Shown here piece by piece: positions 1-5,604 of a DNA stretch of 8,226 nt. The translations under genes and the position numbers were made by a program. Source of the DNA: Lactobacillus delbrueckii (GTDB lineage Bacteria; Bacillota; Bacilli; Lactobacillales; Lactobacillaceae); the NCBI GenBank assembly GCA_004556255.1, contig SFHY01000127.1, forward strand, positions 1 to 8,226, written 5' to 3'. The notes under the pieces are model-generated. The model saw nothing but the letters and a program-made list of their open reading frames with translations. It ran no database searches and had not been told where the DNA came from. Position 1 is the stretch's first letter, and every line of letters starts with the position of its first letter.

Positions 1-43
1 TTTTCGCCACTCCCCTTTCCCGGGTCTAGCCCAGCTTGTAAAA

Positions 44-59
44 AGTGAAATTGTTCACT
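44..59. promoter_or_regulatory. Candidate distal Rex operator upstream of adhE
   Basis: Perfect palindrome AGTGAA-ATTG-TTCACT. Its core GTGAA-N4-TTCAC equals the core of the Gram-positive Rex consensus (TTGTGAA-N4-TTCACAA); the outer TT/AA bases are not conserved here. It lies about 140 bp (centre to centre) upstream of a second site with the same core at 186-203. Rex is the NADH/NAD+-sensing repressor that commonly controls adhE in Firmicutes. Seen: the palindrome. Inferred: Rex binding. It could instead serve a gene beyond the left edge. Confidence 0.5.
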
Positions 60-103
60 ACTTTTGTTTTTTCTGCGCTTTCATCATTCTACTCTAGCAC
101 TAT

Positions 104-117
104 TGTAAGCATTTACA
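104..117. promoter_or_regulatory. Candidate CcpA cre site upstream of adhE
   Basis: TGTAAGCATTTACA matches the cre consensus TGWAANCGNTNWCA at every constrained position except the central G, which is A. It is nearly palindromic. The centre lies about 78 bp upstream of the predicted adhE transcription start and upstream of the -35 box. In related bacteria that position can give either repression or activation by CcpA, so the sign of any effect cannot be read from the sequence. Confidence 0.45.
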
Positions 118-154
118 CACTTCAGATTCATTGAAATTTATGGCCTTTTTCGGC

Positions 155-182
155 TTGACAAAGAAAACAAAGGGTCTATCAT
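155..182 (+). promoter_or_regulatory. adhE promoter (-35 TTGACA, -10 TATCAT)
   Basis: A perfect -35 hexamer TTGACA at 155-160 is followed after 16 bases by TATCAT at 177-182 (5 of 6 to TATAAT). The predicted transcription start is near 189, giving a leader of about 64 bases before the adhE ATG. The start falls inside the proximal Rex-type palindrome at 186-203, so a bound repressor would block initiation directly. Confidence 0.7.
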
Positions 183-185
183 ATT

Positions 186-203
186 AGGTGAAAAGGTTCA
201 CAA
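186..203. promoter_or_regulatory. Candidate proximal Rex operator over the adhE transcription start
   Basis: AGGTGAAAAGGTTCACAA contains GTGAA-AAGG-TTCAC and keeps the full right half-site TTCACAA of the Rex consensus TTGTGAA-N4-TTCACAA. The left half differs only in its outer two bases. It begins four bases after the -10 hexamer and covers the predicted start site, the usual geometry for a repressor operator. Together with the distal copy at 44-59 it is the strongest regulatory signal in the window. Binding by Rex is inferred from motif match and from the nature of the gene. Confidence 0.6.
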
Positions 204-240
204 GAAATACTTGGACCTGAGAAAAAATGTAGTAATTTTT

Positions 241-247
241 AGGAGAG
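241..247 (+). promoter_or_regulatory. adhE ribosome binding site
   Basis: AGGAGAG lies five bases before the ATG at 253 and decides the start. The frame stays open further upstream to a TTG at 211, but that codon has no Shine-Dalgarno sequence and the extra 14 residues do not resemble an AdhE amino terminus. Confidence 0.85.
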
Positions 248-252
248 AAAAA

Positions 253-2955
253 ATGGGTGATGTAAAGAAAACTCAGACCACTGTTACTGCTGCCAAGGAA
301 TTGTCAGCTGATGAAAAGATGGAAGAAGCCAAGCGCTATACAGGTGAATTAGTTAACAAAGCCTTGGTCGCTGAAGAAGCCTACGCGACCTACAGCCAGG
401 AACAAGTTGACAAGATTGTCGCTGCTATGGCTTTGGCCGGCAGTGAGGCTTCCCTGGCGCTTGCTCACGAGGCAGTGGATGAAACTGGCCGCGGCGTGGT
501 AGAAGACAAGGATACCAAGAACCGCTTCGCTACCGAAAATGTCTACAACTCTATCAAGCACGACAAGACTGTTGGCATTATCGAAAGAAACCAGGTTGAA
601 GGCTATATCAAAGTCGCTGCTCCTCTGGGCGTTTTAGCCGGGATCGTGCCAACCACCAACCCGACCTCAACAACCATGTTCAAGATCCTGGTGGCTTTAA
701 AGACCAGAAACGCCATCATCTTCTCCTTCCACCCGAAGGCCCAAAAGTGTTCAATCCATGCTGCCCAGATCTTGTATGACGCGGCGCTGAAGGCGGGTGC
801 CCCAAAGAATATCATTCAATGGATCGACAAGGCCAGCCTGGAAAACACCACCGCCTTGATCCGCAACCCAAAGATCGCTTCTATTTTGGCAACTGGTGGT
901 CCCGGCATGGTGCACGCCGCGCTGCAGTCGGGCAACCCGTCAATGGGGGTCGGGGCCGGCAACGGTGCTGTTTACATCGACCACACCGCCTTTTTGGACC
1001 GGGCTGTTGAAGACATCCTTTTGTCCAAGCGCTTTGACAACAGCATGGTTTGCGCGACTGAAAACTCAGCCGTAGTTGAAGCATCGGTCTACGACAAGTG
1101 GCTGCAAATGATGCAGGACAAGGGTGCCTACCTGGTTCCAAAGAAAGACTACCAAAAGCTGGCCGACTTCGTCTTCAATGACAAGCATGGGGTCAATGGG
1201 CCAGTAGCCGGGATGAGCGCCCGCTGGATCTGTGAGCACGCCGGCGTTACCCTGCCTGAAGGCAAGGATGTCCTCCTCTTTGAACTGGATCCAAAGAATA
1301 TTGGCGAAAAGCTGTCATCCGAAAAACTCTCCCCGCTTCTGTCAATTTACAAGGCCAAGGACCGGGAAGACGGGATCAGAATCGTCAAAGCCCTGCTTGA
1401 CTACCAAGGTGCTGGCCACAATGCCGCCATCCAAATCGGCTCCCAAAACGATCCGTTCATCGATGAATACGGCAAGGCTGTTCAAGCTTCCAGAGTCCTG
1501 GTTAACCAGCCGGACGCTTTGGGCGGGATCGGCGATATTTATAGTGATGGCCTGCGGCCAAGCTTGACTTTAGGGACTGGTTCATGGGGGAAGAACTCCC
1601 TGTCTCACAACCTGTCGACCAGCGACCTCTTGAACATCAAGACCATTGCCAAGCGGCGGAACCGGCCGCAATGGATCCGCCTGCCGGAGAAGATTTTTTA
1701 CGAAAAAGACTCCATTACCTACCTTTCAGATGAAAACGAGCAGGAAATCAACCGGGCCTTCATCGTCGCTGACCCGGGCATGGTCAAGTTCCACTTCGTT
1801 GACAAAATCTATGAACAATTGGCCTTAAGAGATAATCACGTCGACACGGCAATCTACAGTGAAGTCTTGCCTGACCCGCCGCTGAGCCAGGCGATCAAGA
1901 TTGCCAAGCAGATGAAGAAATTTGCACCAGACACCATTATCGCCATCGGCGGCGGCAGCGCCCTGGACGTCTCCAAGATCGCCCGCTACATCTATGAATA
2001 CAGCCTGGACCAGGAAGATGGCTGGCTGGACAACTACGACAATGTGAGCGAGCTCTTCAAGGAACTGCAGCAGAAGTTTGTCGATATCAGAAAGCGGATC
2101 GTCAAGTTCAAACATGAGACCCGGACCAGTCTCGTCTGCATCCCTACCACGTCAGGGACTGGGTCAGAAGTCACCCCTTACGCCGTCATCACCGACGACA
2201 AGCAGCATGTCAAGTACCCGTTGACTGACTACGAACTGACTCCGCAAGTTGCGATCGTTGACCCGGCCTTCGTCATGACCGTGCCAAAGCATACCGTAGC
2301 CTTCTCCGGCTTTGACTGTCTCTCCCACTCTTTGGAAAGCTACGTTTCTGTTGCGGCCAGTGACTTCACCCGGCCATGGTCACTCAAGGCCATCCAGCTG
2401 ATCATGAATAACCTGGAAGCTTCTTACAAGTATGATCCAAAGCACCCGACTTATGAAGGTGAAAAAGCCCGGGAAAACATGCACTACGCGGCAACCTTAG
2501 CCGGGATGGCTTTTGCCAACGCCTTCTTAGGCCTTAACCACTCCGTTGCCCACAAGCTGGGCGGGGCCTTCGGTTTCCCGCATGGCCTCTGCATCTCAAT
2601 TTCCATGCTGCCGGTCATCAAGTTCAACGGAGCCAGCGGCAATGTCAAGCGGACGCCTTACCCAAGATATGAAGTTTACCGGGCCCAAAAGGACTATGCT
2701 GATATCGCCCGTAGCTTAGGCCTGCCAGGCAAGAGTGACGCGGAACTGGTTGATTCTCTTTGCAAGCGGATCCGGGAACTGATGAAGGCCTGCGATATTG
2801 AGCCCTCCCTTTCAGCCAACGGGGTCAGCAAGGAAGCCTTTGACGCCGCCTTGCCAGCCATGATCGACCGGGTCTACGATGACCAATGCACGGTGCAGAA
2901 CCCGCGCCAGCCAAGCATGGCTGAAATCAAGCAGCTCTTGCTCAGCATGTATTAA
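253..2955 (+). CDS. adhE: Bifunctional acetaldehyde-CoA / alcohol dehydrogenase AdhE
   Basis: A 900-residue cytoplasmic enzyme of full family length that reduces acetyl-CoA to acetaldehyde and then ethanol, consuming two NADH; AdhE proteins usually assemble into filaments (spirosomes). The amino half (about 20-450) is the CoA-dependent aldehyde dehydrogenase: the nucleophile is Cys267 in FDNSMVCATE, with the GVGAGNG turn at 232-238. A linker leads to the iron-dependent alcohol dehydrogenase half (about 480-900), with the NAD-binding motif IGGGSALDVSK near 565-575, the PTTSGTGSEVTP signature near 631-642 and metal ligands by family alignment Asp688, His692, His763 and His777 (NHSVAH and FPHG). 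No catalytic residue is missing and no frameshift is seen. It appears monocistronic: its own promoter lies upstream and a terminator follows 58 bases after the stop. Two Rex-type palindromes and a cre-like site upstream point to control by redox and carbon state. Identity is very secure; the regulation is inferred. Confidence 0.97.
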   Translation: MGDVKKTQTTVTAAKELSADEKMEEAKRYTGELVNKALVAEEAYATYSQEQVDKIVAAMALAGSEASLALAHEAVDETGRGVVEDKDTKNRFATENVYNSIKHDKTVGIIERNQVEGYIKVAAPLGVLAGIVPTTNPTSTTMFKILVALKTRNAIIFSFHPKAQKCSIHAAQILYDAALKAGAPKNIIQWIDKASLENTTALIRNPKIASILATGGPGMVHAALQSGNPSMGVGAGNGAVYIDHTAFLDRAVEDILLSKRFDNSMVCATENSAVVEASVYDKWLQMMQDKGAYLVPKKDYQKLADFVFNDKHGVNGPVAGMSARWICEHAGVTLPEGKDVLLFELDPKNIGEKLSSEKLSPLLSIYKAKDREDGIRIVKALLDYQGAGHNAAIQIGSQNDPFIDEYGKAVQASRVLVNQPDALGGIGDIYSDGLRPSLTLGTGSWGKNSLSHNLSTSDLLNIKTIAKRRNRPQWIRLPEKIFYEKDSITYLSDENEQEINRAFIVADPGMVKFHFVDKIYEQLALRDNHVDTAIYSEVLPDPPLSQAIKIAKQMKKFAPDTIIAIGGGSALDVSKIARYIYEYSLDQEDGWLDNYDNVSELFKELQQKFVDIRKRIVKFKHETRTSLVCIPTTSGTGSEVTPYAVITDDKQHVKYPLTDYELTPQVAIVDPAFVMTVPKHTVAFSGFDCLSHSLESYVSVAASDFTRPWSLKAIQLIMNNLEASYKYDPKHPTYEGEKARENMHYAATLAGMAFANAFLGLNHSVAHKLGGAFGFPHGLCISISMLPVIKFNGASGNVKRTPYPRYEVYRAQKDYADIARSLGLPGKSDAELVDSLCKRIRELMKACDIEPSLSANGVSKEAFDAALPAMIDRVYDDQCTVQNPRQPSMAEIKQLLLSMY

Positions 2956-3013
2956 AAATACCTTCCCTGGATTTTTCCTAAAATTTTAGTCATCTGTAAT
3001 CCACCAATAAAAC

Positions 3014-3055
3014 AAAACAAGCCCTGTTTGATAAACTCAAGCAGGACTTGTTTTT
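3014..3055. terminator. Bidirectional intrinsic terminator between adhE and the FNT gene
   Basis: A long hairpin pairs 3014-3021 (AAAACAAG) with 3047-3054 (CTTGTTTT), continues through CCCTG/CAGG with one mismatch and closes on TTTGA/TCAAG around a TAAAC loop. A T run (3051-3055) follows on the plus strand. The complementary A-rich run on the left gives a T-rich tract on the minus strand. It therefore serves both convergent genes: 58 bases after the adhE stop and 25 bases after the FNT stop. Confidence 0.88.
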
Positions 3056-3079
3056 GTAAAAGGAGCTTTCAGTTAATTA

Positions 3080-3847
3080 TTACTTATCCTTGGCAGCCAG
3101 CCAGTATGGCAAGGCCACAAAGACGATACCGCCAACCATGTTGCCCAGGGTTACCCAGAGCAGGTTATAGAACATGCCGCCAGCTGAAACGGCGCCTGCC
3201 CCTTGTACTGGATTCAGCAAGGCAACGATAAAGGTCGTCATGTTGGCCACGCTGTGTTCAAAGCCAGTTGAGAAGAAGGCCAAAAGGCACCAGAAGACCA
3301 TGATCAGCTTAGCTGAGTCGCTCTTGGTCTGAAAGCCTGACCAAACAGCCAGGCAGACCAGGATGTTACAGAGAATGCCCCGCAAGAAAAGCTGGCCAGC
3401 TGGCGCGGCCATCTTAGCGGCTGCGGCCTTGGTGAAGACAGTTGCCGTTACTGGCAAATCCAGGCCGGACTTGGCAAACATCCAGGCCAAGATGCCGGCC
3501 CCCAGCAGGTTGCCCAGCCAGCAAACCAGCCAGAGAAGACCGGCCTGGCCCAGCTTGACCTTCTTTTCCAAAAGGCCGGCACTCATCACGAAGTTGTTGC
3601 CAGTAAAAAGCTCAGCCCCGGGAATGACCACCAGACTCAAGGCAACCCCGAAGATCAGCCCCTTGATCAAGTTAGCAAAGGGGTTTGTCCCTAATTGTCC
3701 CCCAACCGTGAAGGCCAGCAAGATCCCGAAACCGATGTACATCCCTGCCAAAATAGAAAGCACGACATAGCCGGCTGGATTAGTCTTCAGCAGGTTAAAT
3801 TTCTTTTGCGCCGCGCCAGCAGCCGCGGCAAATGATTCCTTATACAT
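3080..3847 (-). CDS. FNT-family (formate/nitrite-type) small-anion channel
   Basis: A 255-residue polytopic membrane protein of normal FNT length, predicted to form a pentamer of aquaporin-like pores that passes formate, lactate, acetate or nitrite, coupled to protons. Six hydrophobic segments are visible at about 27-48, 58-87, 102-125, 153-172, 180-212 and 222-250, the second and fifth interrupted as in the family. Hallmarks are AELFTGNN at 78-85 (the segment-2 break), NILVCLAVW at 161-169 and the central pore histidine His198 in GFEHSVANM. The start at 3847 has AGAGGT six bases upstream. An in-frame ATG at 3880 with a weaker AGGA would add 11 residues (MLSCKRIRGNI), but it lies only about 10 bases from the predicted transcription start, so I prefer 3847. 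It is convergent with adhE and stands alone. Family membership is secure; the substrate is not readable from sequence. No pyruvate formate-lyase gene is in view, so import versus export of formate is open. Confidence 0.93.
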   Translation of the reverse strand: MYKESFAAAAGAAQKKFNLLKTNPAGYVVLSILAGMYIGFGILLAFTVGGQLGTNPFANLIKGLIFGVALSLVVIPGAELFTGNNFVMSAGLLEKKVKLGQAGLLWLVCWLGNLLGAGILAWMFAKSGLDLPVTATVFTKAAAAKMAAPAGQLFLRGILCNILVCLAVWSGFQTKSDSAKLIMVFWCLLAFFSTGFEHSVANMTTFIVALLNPVQGAGAVSAGGMFYNLLWVTLGNMVGGIVFVALPYWLAAKDK

Positions 3848-3853
3848 TATGTT

Positions 3854-3859
3854 ACCTCT
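3854..3859 (-). promoter_or_regulatory. Ribosome binding site of the FNT gene
   Basis: On the minus strand AGAGGT lies six bases before the ATG at 3847. It favours this start over the upstream in-frame ATG at 3880. Confidence 0.75.
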
Positions 3860-3896
3860 TATTCTTTTGCATGAAAGCATTTAATTCCTGTAAATT

Positions 3897-3925
3897 ATTA
3901 TATGCTTTTCCCCGGTCTGTGTAAA
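3897..3925 (-). promoter_or_regulatory. Promoter of the FNT gene (-35 TTTACA, -10 TATAAT)
   Basis: Read on the minus strand, TTTACA (3925-3920, 5 of 6 to consensus) is followed by exactly 17 bases and a perfect TATAAT (3902-3897). The predicted start is near 3890, giving a leader of about 43 bases to the ATG at 3847. The -35 box is embedded in a cre-like site, and an FNR-type palindrome lies just upstream of it. Confidence 0.8.
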
Positions 3926-3933
3926 CGCTTTTT
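3920..3933. promoter_or_regulatory. Candidate CcpA cre site on the FNT -35 box
   Basis: TGTAAACGCTTTTT matches TGWAANCGNTNWCA except at the last two bases, and it keeps the central CG. On the minus strand it reads AGCGTTTACA, a perfect cre half plus centre. It covers the -35 hexamer, where bound CcpA would be expected to repress. Inferred from motif and position only. Confidence 0.5.
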
Positions 3934-3947
3934 TGATATAAATCAAA
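3932..3947. promoter_or_regulatory. Candidate FNR/CRP-family operator upstream of the FNT gene
   Basis: TTTGATATAAATCAAA is a perfect 16-bp palindrome whose inner 14 bases fit the FNR consensus TTGAT-N4-ATCAA with no mismatch. The centre is about 49-50 bp upstream of the predicted start, immediately upstream of the -35 box and overlapping the cre-like site by two bases. Lactobacilli encode FNR-like proteins (FLP), and in enteric bacteria FNR controls the homologous focA channel gene. Binding here is inference; the AT-rich setting raises the chance of coincidence. Confidence 0.45.
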
Positions 3948-4011
3948 TATTTTTCTAGTTAAAAATATTATTAGTAGGAATATTAGTAAAGCAAAGTACC
4001 AAAGAAAAAAG

Positions 4012-4037
4012 GGTTCTGTATAAAAACGTGTGTAAAT
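4012..4037 (+). repeat. IS terminal inverted repeat (transposase 3' end)
   Basis: Starts GGTTCTGTATAAAAACGTG. It matches the reverse complement of 5524-5549 at 23 of 26 positions, with mismatches at repeat positions 6, 14 and 15; homology stops after position 26. Confidence 0.9.
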
Positions 4038-4081
4038 TAACTAAGGGACTTAAGGCTTCTTCCGAGATAATTCCATTAATC

Positions 4082-5443
4082 TCAAGAAGTAATATTCATC
4101 ATCTGGATATCCATAACCCTTGCGTCTCTCAGTTTTGATCTTGTTGTTAATACCCTCTTTTTGATCTTGTTGTTAATACCCTCTAATTTGCCCGTAGATA
4201 TCCTGTACTTAGCGAATGAATAGATTCCTGACAGGTGGCGCTGTAAGAGTCTGGCAAACCACTTAAAGTGGCTATTCTCAGTCTCGATACAAATATCTAT
4301 GATGTACTCGAGTTTGACGCACATCTCCACTTCATCATTTGAGCTATATGCCTGATCCAATAGGTCTTTGACGATGTCTATTGTGAAGAACAATCTGTTT
4401 TCCTCTAGTAGATCGTCATACCAGCTCTCATTATCACCATGAGCTCTAATCTCTGGCTTATTGAAGATTTCGCCAGGCACAGATACTAGCTTTCCTTGTC
4501 GAGCATCTCCATCCTTTTGAACTAGGGTAGATCGTTTAGACATCAAGATATAACGAGAGTTCTTAAGCAATTTGGCTGCTTCTGGGGTACCTTCTTCAGC
4601 TAGTCTCTTTTGTTCATCCTTACGGATTTCAGAAACAACTTTATCGTTGAAATTCTTGATGATGTGGAAGCGGTCATAGACAATGTCTAGCTTGGGATAG
4701 CGCTCTTTAAAGGCTTCTTCAAAGTCTGAGTTCATGTCACAAGCAACTGCTTCAACCTTAGACATCCACTCATCGCCAACATGATCCATAAACTCATAAA
4801 CAACGGCCTTCTTCTTGCCATGGGCTAAGTAAAGAATGTGCCCAGTTTCCCAGTCAATGATTACAGTGGCGTATTTATAACCATCGTGCAGTTTGAATTC
4901 ATCTATGGCTAAGTATCTTGCCTGTCTTTCAGGTTTAATGAGCGTCTTTCCATCGATTGTAAATTTAGATAATAGGAGTTCCTTGTGAATCGACTTAACT
5001 GTCATTTTATCAAGGCCAGTAATTTCAGCGACTTGTTTTAGAGTGCATCCATCGCTTAGTAGGCGCTCAGTGCATTCTTTTAAAGCCTTGGTAATTCGAT
5101 AACCATTGGCTTTAAAGGGAATAGACTGACTTCTGGTATTAAATTTACAATCAGTATTGAGACAACGAAAACGTGCGTAAGATACCTTAATCTTAGTATG
5201 TTCTAGTCCCAGAGGAATATGCCTAAGGGTAGTGACAAGGGTTCCATTCTTGACTAGCTTCGTTGAGCAGTCGGGGCAGAAACCAGGTTCACACTCGGCT
5301 AATTTTCCAACAAAGATTTTTTCACCTTCATTTTGAATTGGCATACCCAATTGAATAAAGTCGGTTAAGCCAGATTCGAAAAATAAGATGCCTTTGTTAG
5401 ATTCAAAGCCTTGAGTAGAAACTGTCTGTTCTGTATAATTCAT
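4082..5443 (-). pseudogene. ISL3-family transposase with a frameshifted carboxy terminus
   Basis: 453 residues from the ATG at 5443. An amino-terminal zinc-finger region has Cys51, Cys56, Cys59, Cys94 and Cys99; a helix-turn-helix lies at about 132-152; the RNase H-like core carries likely catalytic residues Asp181 (AIDEF), Asp236 (VACDMNSDF) and Glu421 (KLEGINNKIK). Right after Glu421 a perfect 26-bp tandem duplication shifts the frame, so the protein ends in an unrelated stretch, VLTTRSKLRDARVMDIQMM then NITS. Removing one copy restores a tail reading KTERRKGYGYPDDEYYFLRL and then MELSRKKP, stopping at 4050-4052; that is the conserved ISL3 ending and gives 455 residues. I therefore call this copy damaged, though it keeps all three catalytic residues and could retain some activity. 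The frame is open further upstream to 5494, but GAGGGG 11 bases before 5443 and the family's usual amino terminus favour 5443. Confidence 0.85.
4133..4184. repeat. Perfect 26-bp tandem duplication inside the transposase gene
   Basis: Positions 4133-4158 and 4159-4184 are identical and directly adjacent; each unit starts TTTTGATCTTGTTG and ends ATACCCTCT. The length is not a multiple of three, so it shifts the transposase reading frame. A simple slippage or recombination deletion of one unit would restore the ancestral frame. Confidence 0.97.
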
Positions 5444-5446
5444 AGT

Positions 5447-5502
5447 AAGAAGGGCCCCTCGTGTTTTTGTGGTTATTAACATTGTAAGGGACAACCCTTC
5501 TT
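5447..5502 (-). promoter_or_regulatory. Inverted repeat around the transposase ribosome binding site
   Basis: AAGAAGGG at 5447-5454 is complementary to CCCTTCTT at 5495-5502, eight base pairs bridging a 40-base loop that holds the GAGGGG Shine-Dalgarno (5455-5460). The distal arm can alternatively form a small hairpin with AAGGG at 5486-5490 around a 4-base loop. IS elements such as IS10 and IS50 hide the transposase start in structure when transcribed from outside. A similar role here is inferred, and the structure depends on where the true transcript starts. Confidence 0.35.
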
Positions 5503-5523
5503 TTTTGTTGTCTAATTTTTACT

Positions 5524-5549
5524 ATTTACACACGAATTTATACTGAACC
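5524..5549 (-). repeat. IS terminal inverted repeat (transposase 5' end)
   Basis: Read on the minus strand from 5549 it starts GGTTCAGTATAAATTCGTG and pairs with 4012-4037 at 23 of 26 positions. The transposase ATG lies about 80 bases further in. Confidence 0.9.
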
Positions 5550-5573
5550 AATATTATAGCATGCAGCTTTTTT

Positions 5574-5603
5574 AAAGAAAAAAGAGACGCCTTGGCGTCT
5601 CCT
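5574..5603 (-). terminator. Intrinsic terminator of the c-di-GMP turnover gene
   Basis: A perfect 8-bp stem, GAGACGCC (5584-5591) with GGCGTCTC (5594-5601), encloses a TT loop. Read on the minus strand it is followed by TTTTTTCTTT (5583-5574). It begins within a few bases of the stop codon of the gene at 5605 and lies 25 bases from the IS end, so the IS inserted beyond it without removing it. Confidence 0.9.
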
Positions 5604-5604
5604 T

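Larger units (their letters stand above)
4012..5549 (-). mobile_element. ISL3-family insertion sequence, complete but with altered transposase
   Basis: A 1538-bp element (1512 without an internal 26-bp duplication) bounded by imperfect terminal inverted repeats that begin GGTTC. It holds one transposase gene on the minus strand with the ISL3-family plan of zinc finger, helix-turn-helix and DDE core. It is visibly AT-richer than the flanking host genes and uses different codons, as expected of an acquired element. It sits between the terminator of the c-di-GMP gene and the FNT promoter, leaving both intact. ISL3-family elements normally make 8-bp target duplications, but the flanks here (GAAAAAAG at 4004-4011 and AATATTAT at 5550-5557) do not match. 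No terminator is seen at the 3' end of the transposase gene, so its transcripts could run into the FNT promoter region. Confidence 0.9.

Noticed and set aside
111..120. ATTTACACAC upstream of adhE, identical to ten bases of the IS terminal repeat
   Set aside because: It is short and AT-rich, overlaps the cre-like site, has no neighbouring IS similarity, and is best explained by chance.
211..252. Extension of adhE to a TTG at 211
   Set aside because: There is no Shine-Dalgarno sequence before it, and AGGAGAG at 241-247 is ideally placed for the ATG at 253.
2956..3013. A second terminator or small gene just after adhE
   Set aside because: No stable hairpin and no open frame with a ribosome binding site; the clear terminator begins at 3014.
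3363..3770. A 135-codon open frame on the plus strand across the FNT gene
   Set aside because: It is opposite the conserved membrane segments of the FNT gene, and the product is a low-complexity Pro/Lys/Ala-rich shadow.
4012..4050. Outward promoter from the IS end towards the FNT gene
   Set aside because: TATACA is present on the minus strand but no acceptable -35 lies at 16-18 bases, and the FNT gene already has its own near-consensus promoter.
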